A stretch of 64,000 nt of DNA from Empedobacter falsenii. Its GTDB lineage: Bacteria > Bacteroidota > Bacteroidia > Flavobacteriales > Weeksellaceae. The first letter of the stretch is position 1. Every line of letters begins with the position of its first letter. Location: the NCBI RefSeq assembly GCF_013488205.1, contig NZ_CP040908.1, positions 2,351,001-2,415,000 of the forward strand, in the 5' to 3' direction. The notes beneath the pieces were generated by a model. That model was not told where the DNA came from and did not search any database. It saw nothing but the letters and a program-made list of their open reading frames with translations. Made by a program: the position numbers and the translations under genes. This document shows, piece by piece, positions 18,606 through 28,476 of the stretch.

Positions 18606-19872
18606 GTTATTTGAAAATTTTGATTCTATTTCTGAAAAAGAATGGAAAAATAAAGTTCAAGTCGAGCTAAAAGGTTTAGAATATAATGAAACTTTGGTTT
18701 GGGGAACGAACGATCAAATAAATGTAAAACCATTATATACAAAGGATGATGTCGATTATTCGGCTGTACAACCTTTACCAAAATCCTCAAAAGATTGGAA
18801 AATTATTTCGAAATATACTGGAAATAAAAACCAAGATTACAGCTTTTTGTATGGATATTTGATTAATCAAAATCAAATTGATTCATCGTTAGAACTTCCT
18901 AATTATTTGGATTTATTTATTAAATATGATGAAACTTCTAATTTAAAATCGCTTGAAAATCTTCCAAATCTGAAATATTTAGATTTAGATATTTATGGAT
19001 ATTTGGCTCAGAATGGACTTTGGCAAAATGACTCAGAAAAAGCATCAAAAGAATTGGTGAAAGAAGCTTTGGCATTGAAAAATTTCGAAAAAGTAATTTC
19101 AATTCAAGGAGATGTTTATCAAAATGCTGGAGCAAATCATGTTCAACAAATTGCGATTACACTTGCACATGCAGTAGAATATTTAGAAAATTTTGGAGCT
19201 GATATTGCAGATAAAATCTATTTTAAATTCGCTGTTGGAAGTAATTATTTCTTCGAAGTTGCAAAATTAAGAGCATTCCGTTTCTTATGGAAAATGATTT
19301 TGGAGCAATATAATAAAGAAAGTGAAGCATTTATTTTCACTTCAACATCAGATCGCAATAAATCTAAATTAGATATTTACAACAATGTTATTCGCTCTAC
19401 AATAGAAGCTTCTTCGGCTATCTTTGGATCAAGCGATGCTGTCTTTGTTGGATCGTATGATGAAGTAAATAAAGAGTCTGATTTTGGGTTAGAATTAGCC
19501 GCAAAACAACAATTATTGTTGCAAAAAGAATCTTATTTGAATCAATTTGCTGATCCTGCTGCTGGTTCTTTCTACATCGAAAGTTTGACAAATCAAATGG
19601 CTGAAAATGCGTTAGAATTGTTCAAAACAACACAAAATGTAGGCGGTTTTGTAAAAGCTTTACAAAATGAAACTATTCAAGATTTTATTTACACAAGCGC
19701 GAAAAAAGAGCAAAAAGATTTTGATGAGCAAACCATTAAATTAATTGGTGTAAATAAGTTTAGAAATCCTGCGGATGTGATTGAAAAATCGCCAAAAGAA
19801 AAAGTAGTAAAACAAGCACTTTTTGTTCCAATTGTTCCAACTCGTTTGGCAGAAAAAGAGGAAAAAAAATAG
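18598..19872 (+). CDS. mutA: Methylmalonyl-CoA mutase small subunit
   Basis: 424 residues from the ATG at 18598 (overlapping divIC by 8 bp). It has the mutase TIM-barrel pattern, KEWKNKVQVELKG and LVWGTNDQINVKPLYTK at the N-terminus, and later LQKESYLNQFADPAAGSFYIE, without a B12-binding domain, as expected for the non-catalytic subunit. The heterodimer interconverts methylmalonyl-CoA and succinyl-CoA. The catalytic, B12-binding subunit is not downstream here, although it commonly follows in related genomes; it must be elsewhere or missing. Confidence 0.9.
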   Translation: MSKLFENFDSISEKEWKNKVQVELKGLEYNETLVWGTNDQINVKPLYTKDDVDYSAVQPLPKSSKDWKIISKYTGNKNQDYSFLYGYLINQNQIDSSLELPNYLDLFIKYDETSNLKSLENLPNLKYLDLDIYGYLAQNGLWQNDSEKASKELVKEALALKNFEKVISIQGDVYQNAGANHVQQIAITLAHAVEYLENFGADIADKIYFKFAVGSNYFFEVAKLRAFRFLWKMILEQYNKESEAFIFTSTSDRNKSKLDIYNNVIRSTIEASSAIFGSSDAVFVGSYDEVNKESDFGLELAAKQQLLLQKESYLNQFADPAAGSFYIESLTNQMAENALELFKTTQNVGGFVKALQNETIQDFIYTSAKKEQKDFDEQTIKLIGVNKFRNPADVIEKSPKEKVVKQALFVPIVPTRLAEKEEKK

Positions 19873-19879
19873 TTTTTAC

Positions 19880-19975
19880 ATGAATTGGACACCAATTTCA
19901 TTAAAAGAACTCAACAATATAATCGAAACTTCAGTAGCTGTGATGGATACTGAAGTTTTGTGTTTAATAAAGTAA
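19880..19975 (+). pseudogene. 31-codon open frame, possible gene remnant
   Basis: Seven bases after mutA an ATG opens a 31-codon frame: MNWTPISLKELNNIIETSV, then AVMDTEVLCLIK. It looks like the N-terminus of a normal soluble protein rather than random sequence, yet stops abruptly. It may be what is left of a small gene that stood between mutA and its lost neighbours, or a real micropeptide. Not recognised. Confidence 0.3.
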
Positions 19976-19999
19976 TATTTTACGTCAAAAAATAACAAT

Positions 20000-21166
20000 T
20001 TGAATCCAACTATTTTAACAAAAGAATTTCAAGATTATCTGAAAACGATCGAACATGAAGACATCAAATCTATAGGTTTGAAAAAATCGTTATTTGATGA
20101 AATTTCTTCTGCTGAAATCGCTCAACAATTGAAAGGAATTCAAGTTTCAAAACATAAATTTCCAACACTTTATTCGACAGAAAATATTTATTTTCCGCCT
20201 TCAATTAATTTGGAACAAGCAAGTTCGGAAGCTACCGCAAATTATAAATCAACTTTAGTTAAAGGAAAAAATTTGATTGATTTAACCGCAGGTTTTGGGA
20301 TTGATACTATTGCTTTTGCAAAGAATTTTGAAAAAGTATATCACATCGAACAAAATCCTGAATTGAGTAAGATTGTACAACATAATGCTAAAATTTTAGC
20401 ACCAAATTTAGAAACCTATACAGGTACTTTTCAGTCTTTTTTTGAAGAAAATCTTACTTTAAAATTTGATGTGATTTATCTTGATCCAGCAAGAAGAAAT
20501 TCGAGCGGAAGAAAATTTATTTTGGAAGATTTAGAGCCAAATATTTTAGATTGGATTCCAACTTTTTTCGAAAAAACGGAGAAAATTATCATCAAGCTTT
20601 CGCCTTTATTGGACATCACTTCTACCCTACAACAAATTGATTCGATTTCCGAAATACACATTGTTGCATTAAAAAATGAAGTAAAAGATTTTCTAATCAT
20701 TTTAGATAAAAATTCTTCGACAAAAAATCCTTTGATAAAAGCTGTTAATTTAGAAAATAATCAACCCGAATTTTCTTTCAATTTTGAAGAAGAATATAGT
20801 GCAAATGCAAGTTTTGGAGAAATTCAACATTATATTTACGAACCAAATGTTGCAATTCTCAAAACTGGGGCTTTCAAATTATTAAGCGAAAAATTCAATC
20901 TTCACAAACTTCATCAAAATACACATTTGTATACTTCGAATGAACTTTTAGAAAATTTTCCTGGAAAAATTTACCTGATTGAAGAAGAAATTAAAAATCC
21001 GAAAAAAGAAATTTTAAAGATTAAAGCGAATTTATTGGTCAAAAACTATAATCAGCCAATAGACGTTATCAAGAAAAAATTCAAAATTATTGATGGCGGC
21101 ACAACAACTTTAATTTTTACACAAAGCATTGATGGGTTTCATATTCTAAAAACTTCACGAGTTTAG
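20000..21166 (+). CDS. SAM-dependent methyltransferase with THUMP-like domain
   Basis: 388 residues, TTG start at 20000. The class I methyltransferase core is visible: LIDLTAGFGIDTIAFAK (motif I, near residue 91), VYHIEQNPELS (motif II) and VIYLDPARR near 155, a variant of the DPP(Y/F) catalytic motif. The C-terminal third resembles the THUMP-like region seen in related bacterial proteins. Probably methylates RNA, but the target is unknown. Stands alone between mutA and the FUSC gene. Confidence 0.8.
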   Translation: MNPTILTKEFQDYLKTIEHEDIKSIGLKKSLFDEISSAEIAQQLKGIQVSKHKFPTLYSTENIYFPPSINLEQASSEATANYKSTLVKGKNLIDLTAGFGIDTIAFAKNFEKVYHIEQNPELSKIVQHNAKILAPNLETYTGTFQSFFEENLTLKFDVIYLDPARRNSSGRKFILEDLEPNILDWIPTFFEKTEKIIIKLSPLLDITSTLQQIDSISEIHIVALKNEVKDFLIILDKNSSTKNPLIKAVNLENNQPEFSFNFEEEYSANASFGEIQHYIYEPNVAILKTGAFKLLSEKFNLHKLHQNTHLYTSNELLENFPGKIYLIEEEIKNPKKEILKIKANLLVKNYNQPIDVIKKKFKIIDGGTTTLIFTQSIDGFHILKTSRV

Positions 21167-21228
21167 TTGGGTTTCGAAAAAAGTTGTGTTAATTTTATAC
21201 AACAATTTTCAACCTTAAAAAATTACAC

Positions 21229-23406
21229 TTGAAAATCATCAATAAAATTGAAAACTTTATCTACGGAGAAGCGCTTTCAGATGGCTTAAAAACTTCTTTA
21301 GCGATTATCATTCCACCTATCGTAGCCAGCTTATTTGGCGATTTATATGCCGGTGTAACAATAAGTCTTGGTGCAGTTTTAGCGCACATGACGGATACAC
21401 CTGGTCCATTTAAAGAACGTCGAAACCTGATGTGGCTTTCCGTACTCTTGATTTTCCTTGTTTCGTATTTCACCAAAACGATTAATAGTTACCCAATATT
21501 TCTAGGTATTTGTTTAACAGTTATCGTTTTCTTTTCTAACATGTTAACCGTTTGGGGACAACGTACAAGTGCGCTTGGAATGGTCATTATGATGTCGATG
21601 GTAATGAATATGAATGATTTACGACATGAGTTAAGTCCTCTTCATATTGCGCTTTTTGTGACGGCTGGAGCAGCTTGGTACACTATTTTTAGTCTAGCTA
21701 TTAGCACTTTTCGTCCTTATCGTATGGCGCAGCAAAACTTAGCTGATACAATGATTCATATTTCTGAATACATTCGAATCAAGGCTTCTATGTTTGATAA
21801 AGACTCAAATTATGATGATATTATCAAAAAATTAATCGACGAACATGTTGTAATTAACGAAAAACAAAGTTTAGTTCGTGAATTAGTTTTTTCGAATAAA
21901 AAATTGGTAAAAGACCAGACACCAATTGGGCGTTCGATTGTGTTTATTTTCTCTGATTTGGTGGATATATTTGAGAATGTAACAGCAAATCAATATGATT
22001 ATGTGAAAATTCGAGAAGTTTACGGCGATACAAAAGCAATGCGCAAAATCTATAATTTAATGAATAAATTAGCGCATGAACTTAAAATGATTGCTTATCA
22101 TATTAACTCGAACAAACGTCCTAAACAATCTACTTTTGACTTTGAAGTTGAGTTAAAAAAGATTGATGATGCCATCAAAGAATTATATGCAGAAGGACAA
22201 AAACCAATTGTTTTATCTAAAATTTATATCAATCTAAAGCAAATTGTTTATAAAATAGAGTTTATTCATAAGTTTTTTTATGATGATTCGTTTACAGAAA
22301 AAAAGAAAAATCCGCTGGATCATGCCGAACATTTTGAACCTACAGTTGATTATTCTTTACGAAAATTAAAAGATCATCTGAATCTAAAATCTTCAATTTT
22401 TAGACATGCAATTCGTGCATCAATTGTAATGTTATTAGCTTATGGCGTCACATTTATTATTCCAATGACTTATCATAGTTACTGGATTTTGATGACAGTT
22501 TTAGTAATTTTAAAACCTGGTTTTAGTGTAACAAAAAAACGAAACTTTCAGCGTTTGAAAGGAACAATTGGCGGTGGATTAGTTGGGGTTTTAATATTAT
22601 TGATTATTCCTCAACACAGTATCCGATTTGCTTTAATGCTTATTTTCATGTTGATGGCGTACACTTTTATTCGTCACAAATATGCAATTGGTACATTTTA
22701 CTTAACCGCGTATATTCTTATTTCGTTTAGTTTTTATTCGCAAAAAGATTCATTGTATATAATTCAAGAACGTTTTATTGACACACTTGTTGGAGGATTT
22801 ATGGCGTTTATTTCGAGTTATTTGATTTTACCAACTTGGGAAAAAAATAATATGAACGAATATATTCAAAAAGCATTGATTGCAAATTATGAGTTTATTT
22901 ATTTGGTTTTTAAAAAATTAGCCGACAACGAAGTTTCTACAACTGATTATAAATTAGCTAGAAAAGATGTTTTTATTGCAATGGCAAATATTAATTCAGT
23001 TTTTCAGCGTGTCATTTCTGAACCGAAAGGAAAACAGGAAAATGCGAATGAACTGAATAAATTTACTATTTTCAATCAATCATTTGTCTCATATTCAGTT
23101 GGTTTAGTTAAAATTTTAAAGAAAAATAATTCGGTCATTTTAACTTCAGAACACATTCGATTGATGAAGAAAATTTTGCAATTATTGTTACAAAATATTC
23201 GGCTTTACGGTGAATATGAAACAGAAAATTTACCAAAAACAATAGAGTTTAGAGAAAAAACTGTTGTTTATACGGAAATTGAAACAGAGGCTTTGCAAAA
23301 TGATTCTGAACTGATTGAAGATTTGTTAGAGTATTTGTACGAGATTGCTTACGATTTCACAAAAGTTGGTCACGTTTTTGTGAAAGAACAACCGTTAAAA
23401 GAATAA
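21229..23406 (+). CDS. FUSC-family membrane protein
   Basis: 725 residues, TTG start at 21229. Two blocks of membrane segments (about 20-165 and 395-520) flank soluble helical regions, the duplicated layout of the fusaric acid resistance/aromatic acid exporter family (YccS/YhfK-like). The second block holds SYWILMTVLVILKPGFSVTKKRN, cut here to its core ILKPGFSVTKKR, a conserved FUSC stretch. It may export aromatic or other small acids, or be structural; substrate unknown. Only 3 bp separates it from the ABC exporter gene, so both are on one transcript. Confidence 0.85.
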   Translation: MKIINKIENFIYGEALSDGLKTSLAIIIPPIVASLFGDLYAGVTISLGAVLAHMTDTPGPFKERRNLMWLSVLLIFLVSYFTKTINSYPIFLGICLTVIVFFSNMLTVWGQRTSALGMVIMMSMVMNMNDLRHELSPLHIALFVTAGAAWYTIFSLAISTFRPYRMAQQNLADTMIHISEYIRIKASMFDKDSNYDDIIKKLIDEHVVINEKQSLVRELVFSNKKLVKDQTPIGRSIVFIFSDLVDIFENVTANQYDYVKIREVYGDTKAMRKIYNLMNKLAHELKMIAYHINSNKRPKQSTFDFEVELKKIDDAIKELYAEGQKPIVLSKIYINLKQIVYKIEFIHKFFYDDSFTEKKKNPLDHAEHFEPTVDYSLRKLKDHLNLKSSIFRHAIRASIVMLLAYGVTFIIPMTYHSYWILMTVLVILKPGFSVTKKRNFQRLKGTIGGGLVGVLILLIIPQHSIRFALMLIFMLMAYTFIRHKYAIGTFYLTAYILISFSFYSQKDSLYIIQERFIDTLVGGFMAFISSYLILPTWEKNNMNEYIQKALIANYEFIYLVFKKLADNEVSTTDYKLARKDVFIAMANINSVFQRVISEPKGKQENANELNKFTIFNQSFVSYSVGLVKILKKNNSVILTSEHIRLMKKILQLLLQNIRLYGEYETENLPKTIEFREKTVVYTEIETEALQNDSELIEDLLEYLYEIAYDFTKVGHVFVKEQPLKE

Positions 23407-23409
23407 TAA

Positions 23410-25209
23410 ATGACAATCATCCAACTGTTTAAAAATCTACGTCCATTTGTAAAACCTTATCGTTCTTTGGTTGTCGCAACTTTGCTCCTAACCTTAGTTG
23501 GATCTTTTACTTCGCAAGTAAATGCACTGATTTTACAATATACCGTAGATTCTATAAATGGTTTGGTTGAAGCTGGAAAAGGATTAAAAGAAGGTCTGAA
23601 AATCATTTCGTTTATTTCGATTGTTTTGATGACTAAAGAAATCCTGAATGCATTCATCACATTTGGTCAAAAATATTATGGAGAAAAGCTTCGAATTTTT
23701 GTTTCGCAAGATTTAGCACAAGCGATTATCGAAAAGATTTTGACCTACAGAATGGCATTTTATACGAATCAAGATAATCAAGCAGGAAAACTTCAAACTC
23801 GTATTGACAGAGGAATTGAAAGCTTGACACGTTTAGTTCAAAACTTTTTTATCGATATTTTACCTCTTTTTGCTAATTCAATTGTTGCTTTAATTTTGAT
23901 GTTCAACGCTAATTTTTATGTTGGATTGGTTGGACTTTGTATCGTTCCGATTTATTTCATTATTACACAACAACAAGCTAAAAAGCTGAGTGGTTGGCGA
24001 CGTAACTTAAGAGGTTATCGTGAACAAAAATCGCAAGGAATCATCAGCATAATTGATTCGATTACAGTTATTAAATCATTTAACCGAGAAGATATCGAAG
24101 GTAAAAAACAACTTGATTTGCAAAAAGAATTGACGAATAATCAAATGCAAACACGCAAAACAAGTTTCTTTTTTGATGGTTTAAAATCCTTTATCGAGCA
24201 GTTTGGTGTGGTGATTATCATCATTTTAACTTCATATTTGGTTCTTGATGGACAAATGACAATTGGTGCAATTATGTTCCATATTTTATTGTTCAACAAT
24301 GTTTCGGCTCCTATTCGTCAACTGCATCGTATTTATGATGAAATGAATGATGCGATGATATATTCCGAAAGTTTCTTTGCAATTTTGAAAGCGGATGACG
24401 AAAAAGAATCATCTGGAAATTATATTCCAATAAACTTAAAAGGTAAATTCGAAATCCAAAATGTTGACTTTTCTTATCCAAATGGTTACAAAGCCTTAAA
24501 AAATATAAACATGACAATTCAACCCAATAAAATTACAGCTTTGGTTGGTTTGTCTGGCGCTGGAAAAAGTACAGTGATTAATTTATTGGATAAATTTTAT
24601 CAACCTGATTCTGGAAAAATTCTACTTGACGGAATTGATTTAGAAGAATATGACACACAATTTTTACGCGATAATATTGGATTGGTTTTACAAAAAAATC
24701 ACATTTTTAATGGAACAATTGAAGAAAATATTCGTTACGGAAATGTCAACGCAACTTTCGAAGAAATAGAAGATGCTGCAAAACGTGCTTATATTCACGA
24801 ACAAATTATGGATTTGCCAGAAGCTTATCAATCCAAAGCCTTATTGTTATCTGGTGGTCAACAGCAACGTATCGCCATTGCGCGTATGTTTCTCAAAAAT
24901 CCACCGATTATTTTCTTGGACGAACCTACTGCAAGTTTGGATGCAATTGCGACGGAACAGATTAAAAATAGTTTGGATGCCATCAAAAAAGATCGAACAG
25001 TTATCATTATTTCGCATAGTATTTCTCAAATTATCGATGCCGATTATACGTACGTGATGAAACAAGGCGAAGTTGTGGAACACGGAATTCATGAGGATGT
25101 ATACAAAATGAACGGCACTTATAAAGAGATTTTTGATGCAATGGCAAAAAGCTTAAACATTGAAAAAATTGCCAAAACTTTTGACGATGAAGAAGAAGAA
25201 AATTATTAG
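23410..25209 (+). CDS. ABC exporter, fused permease and ATPase
   Basis: 599 residues. N-terminal type IV ABC exporter membrane domain (six helices, about 20-320) and a C-terminal ATPase: Walker A GLSGAGKST near residue 380, signature LLSGGQQQR near 480, Walker B IIFLDEPTASLD and the H-loop IIISHS. Works as a homodimer in the inner membrane or with another half-transporter. Substrate cannot be read from sequence; lipid or drug export is typical for the family. Translationally close to the FUSC gene. Confidence 0.92.
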   Translation: MTIIQLFKNLRPFVKPYRSLVVATLLLTLVGSFTSQVNALILQYTVDSINGLVEAGKGLKEGLKIISFISIVLMTKEILNAFITFGQKYYGEKLRIFVSQDLAQAIIEKILTYRMAFYTNQDNQAGKLQTRIDRGIESLTRLVQNFFIDILPLFANSIVALILMFNANFYVGLVGLCIVPIYFIITQQQAKKLSGWRRNLRGYREQKSQGIISIIDSITVIKSFNREDIEGKKQLDLQKELTNNQMQTRKTSFFFDGLKSFIEQFGVVIIIILTSYLVLDGQMTIGAIMFHILLFNNVSAPIRQLHRIYDEMNDAMIYSESFFAILKADDEKESSGNYIPINLKGKFEIQNVDFSYPNGYKALKNINMTIQPNKITALVGLSGAGKSTVINLLDKFYQPDSGKILLDGIDLEEYDTQFLRDNIGLVLQKNHIFNGTIEENIRYGNVNATFEEIEDAAKRAYIHEQIMDLPEAYQSKALLLSGGQQQRIAIARMFLKNPPIIFLDEPTASLDAIATEQIKNSLDAIKKDRTVIIISHSISQIIDADYTYVMKQGEVVEHGIHEDVYKMNGTYKEIFDAMAKSLNIEKIAKTFDDEEEENY

Positions 25210-25269
25210 GAATAATTCTATTATAAAACATTATAAATCACTATCTTTAAAGAGGTAATAGGATAGCGT

Positions 25270-25944
25270 ATGAAAAAATTAGTTTATTTTATAGTTGGGG
25301 TATTGTTTTTTACCCAATCTTGCGAGCAAAAAAAAGAAGCTCCAAAAGAATTAGCACTTAATACGGTAACTTACGAAAGTGCTTTAGACGTTCCTGTAAA
25401 TAAAGTTGGTGTTCTGATTAATATAGATTCTCTTGGTTTTTTTGATCATAATTCTCAAAATTATGATCAAAACATTGATTCAAAATCAATTGAAAATCAG
25501 CTTAAACAAATAAATTCTAAATTTGATATTGTAAAAGTAATTCGTGATAAATCTGAAAAAATATTAAACGACAACAAATACACTTATCAAATGATTGATA
25601 GATTTGATAAAAATTTAGTTCCGAATGAATTAATCACAAAGGAAAATGTAAATCAAGTTAAATTTAATGATTTAAAAAAAGCGATTAATCAAGATGATTT
25701 AGTTTTGATTAATGTAAAATCGGGTCTTGATTATGATCCTGCCAACAAACAGAAATACATCGCCAAAACATATGTCTACATTAATATTCTAGACCTTAAA
25801 AATAATGCTTTAAAATATAGCGAAACAATTGGTGGAACTAAGTATATAGACGAAACAATCAATAAAAGTACGACGGATTATTTAGAGAAAATGATGAAAG
25901 AGTCATTAAACGAAACGTTGGATATTATTGATAATAAATATTAA
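25270..25944 (+). CDS. Lipoprotein of unknown function
   Basis: 224 residues with a lipobox (GVLFFTQSC, Cys near residue 18) followed by a charged linker. The mature part has alternating charged and hydrophobic residues, no recognised motif. Begins 60 bp after the ABC exporter and is followed by a terminator; it may be the last gene of that transcript or have its own promoter. Function not assigned. Confidence 0.65.
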   Translation: MKKLVYFIVGVLFFTQSCEQKKEAPKELALNTVTYESALDVPVNKVGVLINIDSLGFFDHNSQNYDQNIDSKSIENQLKQINSKFDIVKVIRDKSEKILNDNKYTYQMIDRFDKNLVPNELITKENVNQVKFNDLKKAINQDDLVLINVKSGLDYDPANKQKYIAKTYVYINILDLKNNALKYSETIGGTKYIDETINKSTTDYLEKMMKESLNETLDIIDNKY

Positions 25945-25986
25945 ATACATTGAACTATGCGCCATTTTTTTGGCAACTTTTGGAAG

Positions 25987-26020
25987 TCCTGAACCCTTAA
26001 AAAGTTTCAGGATTTTTATT
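25987..26020 (+). terminator. Terminator after lipoprotein gene
   Basis: TCCTGAA / TTCAGGA stem with a 12-nt loop, followed by a T-rich run. Confidence 0.65.
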
Positions 26021-26090
26021 TTTAATGATATTCTAATATTGACTTTTATTCATGGTATATTTTTTGTTAATTTTATGCTAAAATTATAAG

Positions 26091-27473
26091 ATGTCTATTA
26101 TACGATATTTATCTTTTATTCCATTATTGACTTCTATTTCTGGATTTGCACAACAATTGATTGACCCGCAACTTCGATTGCCTGTTGAAAAAGCGATTGA
26201 GTCAAGTTATGAATTAAAAAATAAACAACTGGAAGTCGAAAAAAACAATTACCAATATGACGAAGTAAAAGGTAAACGACAACCAAATTTATCTGCAATT
26301 GCACTGGGTGGTTATCTAAACTCGAACGGAATCATCGATATTCCAACCAAATCAATCGATATTTTGTCCGCAGAATTGTTTTCGGGTAATCAAAAATTCA
26401 ATACCTCAGCAGGATTATTTACTGTCGGAATTAACGCTACTCAAATTATATTTTCGGGATTACAAATTCCAAATGCTTTGAATGCTATTCAGGAAAAAAG
26501 TACTGCTTTAGATTATTTGAAAGAAGCTGAAAAAGAAACTATAACCAAAGATATCTTACAAACCTATGATCAATTGATGTTATTGGTCAAAGTAGAAGAA
26601 TTAATTTCAAATTCTGCAAAACGCTTGGATAAAGAGCATCTTAAAGTTCAAAAGGCAATTCAAAATGGTTTAGCTATTCCATACGATCGTGAAAAAATAA
26701 AATTAGCAATGTTAGAGTTAGAAGCTCGACAAGTAGAACTGAATGGTAATCGACAATTACTGTACAAAAAATTAGAAACCTTGACGCATCTGTCTGAACA
26801 AGATCTTCAACAAATTCAATACGAACTAGCGCCAATTGACATTCTTGCTTCAAGTTATACTTTAGAAAATAAAAAAGAGTTAAAAGCACTTGAACACTCT
26901 GTAAAAGCTTACGAATTTTTATATCAAAAAGAAAAAGGATCGCATTTACCACAAGTTTTTGCATTCGCGAACACCAATTATACGTCAATTTTTGGAAGTC
27001 GTTTTAAGCTAAAAGATGTTGATTTTTTGGGTGATGTTAATTTGAAAATGAACCAATTTTCGATGTTTCCTAATATTTTGATTGGAGTTGGCGCAAAGTG
27101 GGAATTGTTTGATGGCAGACAACACAAGAATAAATTAGCGCAAGCGAAAACAGACATTTTAATAAATGAAAACAAGTTGAAAGATTCGCAAGAAAAATTG
27201 AATTTATTGTTAAGTAAAAACAAAATTGATTACGAAACTTCTACTGAAAAATTGAAAGTAAATAATCAACAAAATACCATTGCAACAAATAATTTAGAAA
27301 TCGCTTCAAGACGATTTCAAGAAGGATTAATAGATGTAACCGAACGTTTGGCTGCCGAAAATGATTATTACAAAGCCAATTTAGGTTATTATGCTCAAAT
27401 CTTGGATCAACGCTCTAAAACCTACGAATTACTTCAAACTTCTGGAGAATTATTTAATCAATTATCAAATTAA
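26091..27473 (+). CDS. TolC-family outer-membrane efflux protein
   Basis: 460 residues. Signal peptide (MSIIRYLSFIPLLTSISGFAQ) and the long helical architecture of TolC: repeated coiled-coil stretches, with NLEIASRRFQEGLIDVTERL near residue 400 corresponding to the second helical hairpin. It forms the outer-membrane channel of a tripartite exporter. It is followed 4 bp later by its membrane-fusion protein and then an ABC-2 permease, so the three form one efflux operon. Confidence 0.9.
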   Translation: MSIIRYLSFIPLLTSISGFAQQLIDPQLRLPVEKAIESSYELKNKQLEVEKNNYQYDEVKGKRQPNLSAIALGGYLNSNGIIDIPTKSIDILSAELFSGNQKFNTSAGLFTVGINATQIIFSGLQIPNALNAIQEKSTALDYLKEAEKETITKDILQTYDQLMLLVKVEELISNSAKRLDKEHLKVQKAIQNGLAIPYDREKIKLAMLELEARQVELNGNRQLLYKKLETLTHLSEQDLQQIQYELAPIDILASSYTLENKKELKALEHSVKAYEFLYQKEKGSHLPQVFAFANTNYTSIFGSRFKLKDVDFLGDVNLKMNQFSMFPNILIGVGAKWELFDGRQHKNKLAQAKTDILINENKLKDSQEKLNLLLSKNKIDYETSTEKLKVNNQQNTIATNNLEIASRRFQEGLIDVTERLAAENDYYKANLGYYAQILDQRSKTYELLQTSGELFNQLSN

Positions 27474-27477
27474 AATC

Positions 27478-28470
27478 ATGAAAAATACACTATACTATAT
27501 TTTTGCTTTAAGCGGATTAATACTTTTTACAAATTGTAAATCATCTGACAAGGAAAATAAAAAAGAAGAGCAAACTATTTTTCAAGGTAAAATTGAGCGC
27601 GATCAAATTAGCGTTGTAACAAAAATTCCAGGAAAAATAGATCAAATATTAGTTCACGAAGGTGATGAAGTAAAAAAAGGACAAACGCTTTTTATCTTAC
27701 AATTACCAGAAGTTGATGCGAAGAAAAGTCAAGCAAAAGGTGCTGTAAATTCTGCCGAAGCTCAATACGAAATGGCTAAAAAAGGTGCTACAGATAATCA
27801 ATTGAAACAATTGCGTGCAAAAGTTGCTGGCTTGAAAGAGCAATTAGATTATGCAGAAAAATCAAATCATAGACTAAAAAATATGCTTCGAGATAGTCTT
27901 GTCCCACAACAAAGTTATGATGAAGTTTATGCTAAATATCAAGGTGCTAAAAATCAATATTTAGCTGCAAAAGCGGAATTAGCTGATGCCGAAAATGGAG
28001 CGCGTGTAGAACAACAACAAATGGCTTTGGGACAAAAAGAGCGTGCTTTGGGAGCTTTGCAAGAAGTTGATGTTGCTGAGGCGGAAAGACACATCAAAGC
28101 ACCACAAGACATGACGGTTGAAACAATTAATCTGAAAGTTGGAGAATTAGCTTTGGCTGGATATTCTATTGCAAATGGGATTTTGGAAGAAACTACATTT
28201 TTTAGATTTACAATTCCTGAGAATAAAATCGGACAATTGCAAAAAAATCAAATCGTCAATTTAAAAGTTCCTTATAAAAATAATATGGTTTTGAAAGGTA
28301 AAATTGTTTCGATAAAAGTTCTTAATTCATATGCAAATATTTCAACTGCCTATCCTGATATCGATCAACAACAATCCCAATATGAAGTAAAAGTTGTTCC
28401 TGTTGACTATAAACAAGCTGCTCAACTATTGACAAAAGCAAATGTAGTTTTAGATCTTAATGCTAAATAA
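27478..28470 (+). CDS. HlyD-family membrane-fusion lipoprotein
   Basis: 330 residues from the ATG at 27478; a longer frame overlapping tolC is not needed. Lipobox LILFTNCKSS (Cys near residue 19). Barrel-sandwich half-motif VVTKIPGKIDQILVHEGDEV near residue 45, a long coiled-coil hairpin (about 85-190), and the returning lipoyl half APQDMTVETINLKVGE. It bridges the inner-membrane transporter to TolC in the periplasm. The lipid anchor replaces the usual N-terminal helix. Confidence 0.9.
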   Translation: MKNTLYYIFALSGLILFTNCKSSDKENKKEEQTIFQGKIERDQISVVTKIPGKIDQILVHEGDEVKKGQTLFILQLPEVDAKKSQAKGAVNSAEAQYEMAKKGATDNQLKQLRAKVAGLKEQLDYAEKSNHRLKNMLRDSLVPQQSYDEVYAKYQGAKNQYLAAKAELADAENGARVEQQQMALGQKERALGALQEVDVAEAERHIKAPQDMTVETINLKVGELALAGYSIANGILEETTFFRFTIPENKIGQLQKNQIVNLKVPYKNNMVLKGKIVSIKVLNSYANISTAYPDIDQQQSQYEVKVVPVDYKQAAQLLTKANVVLDLNAK

Positions 28471-28476
28471 ATTCTG

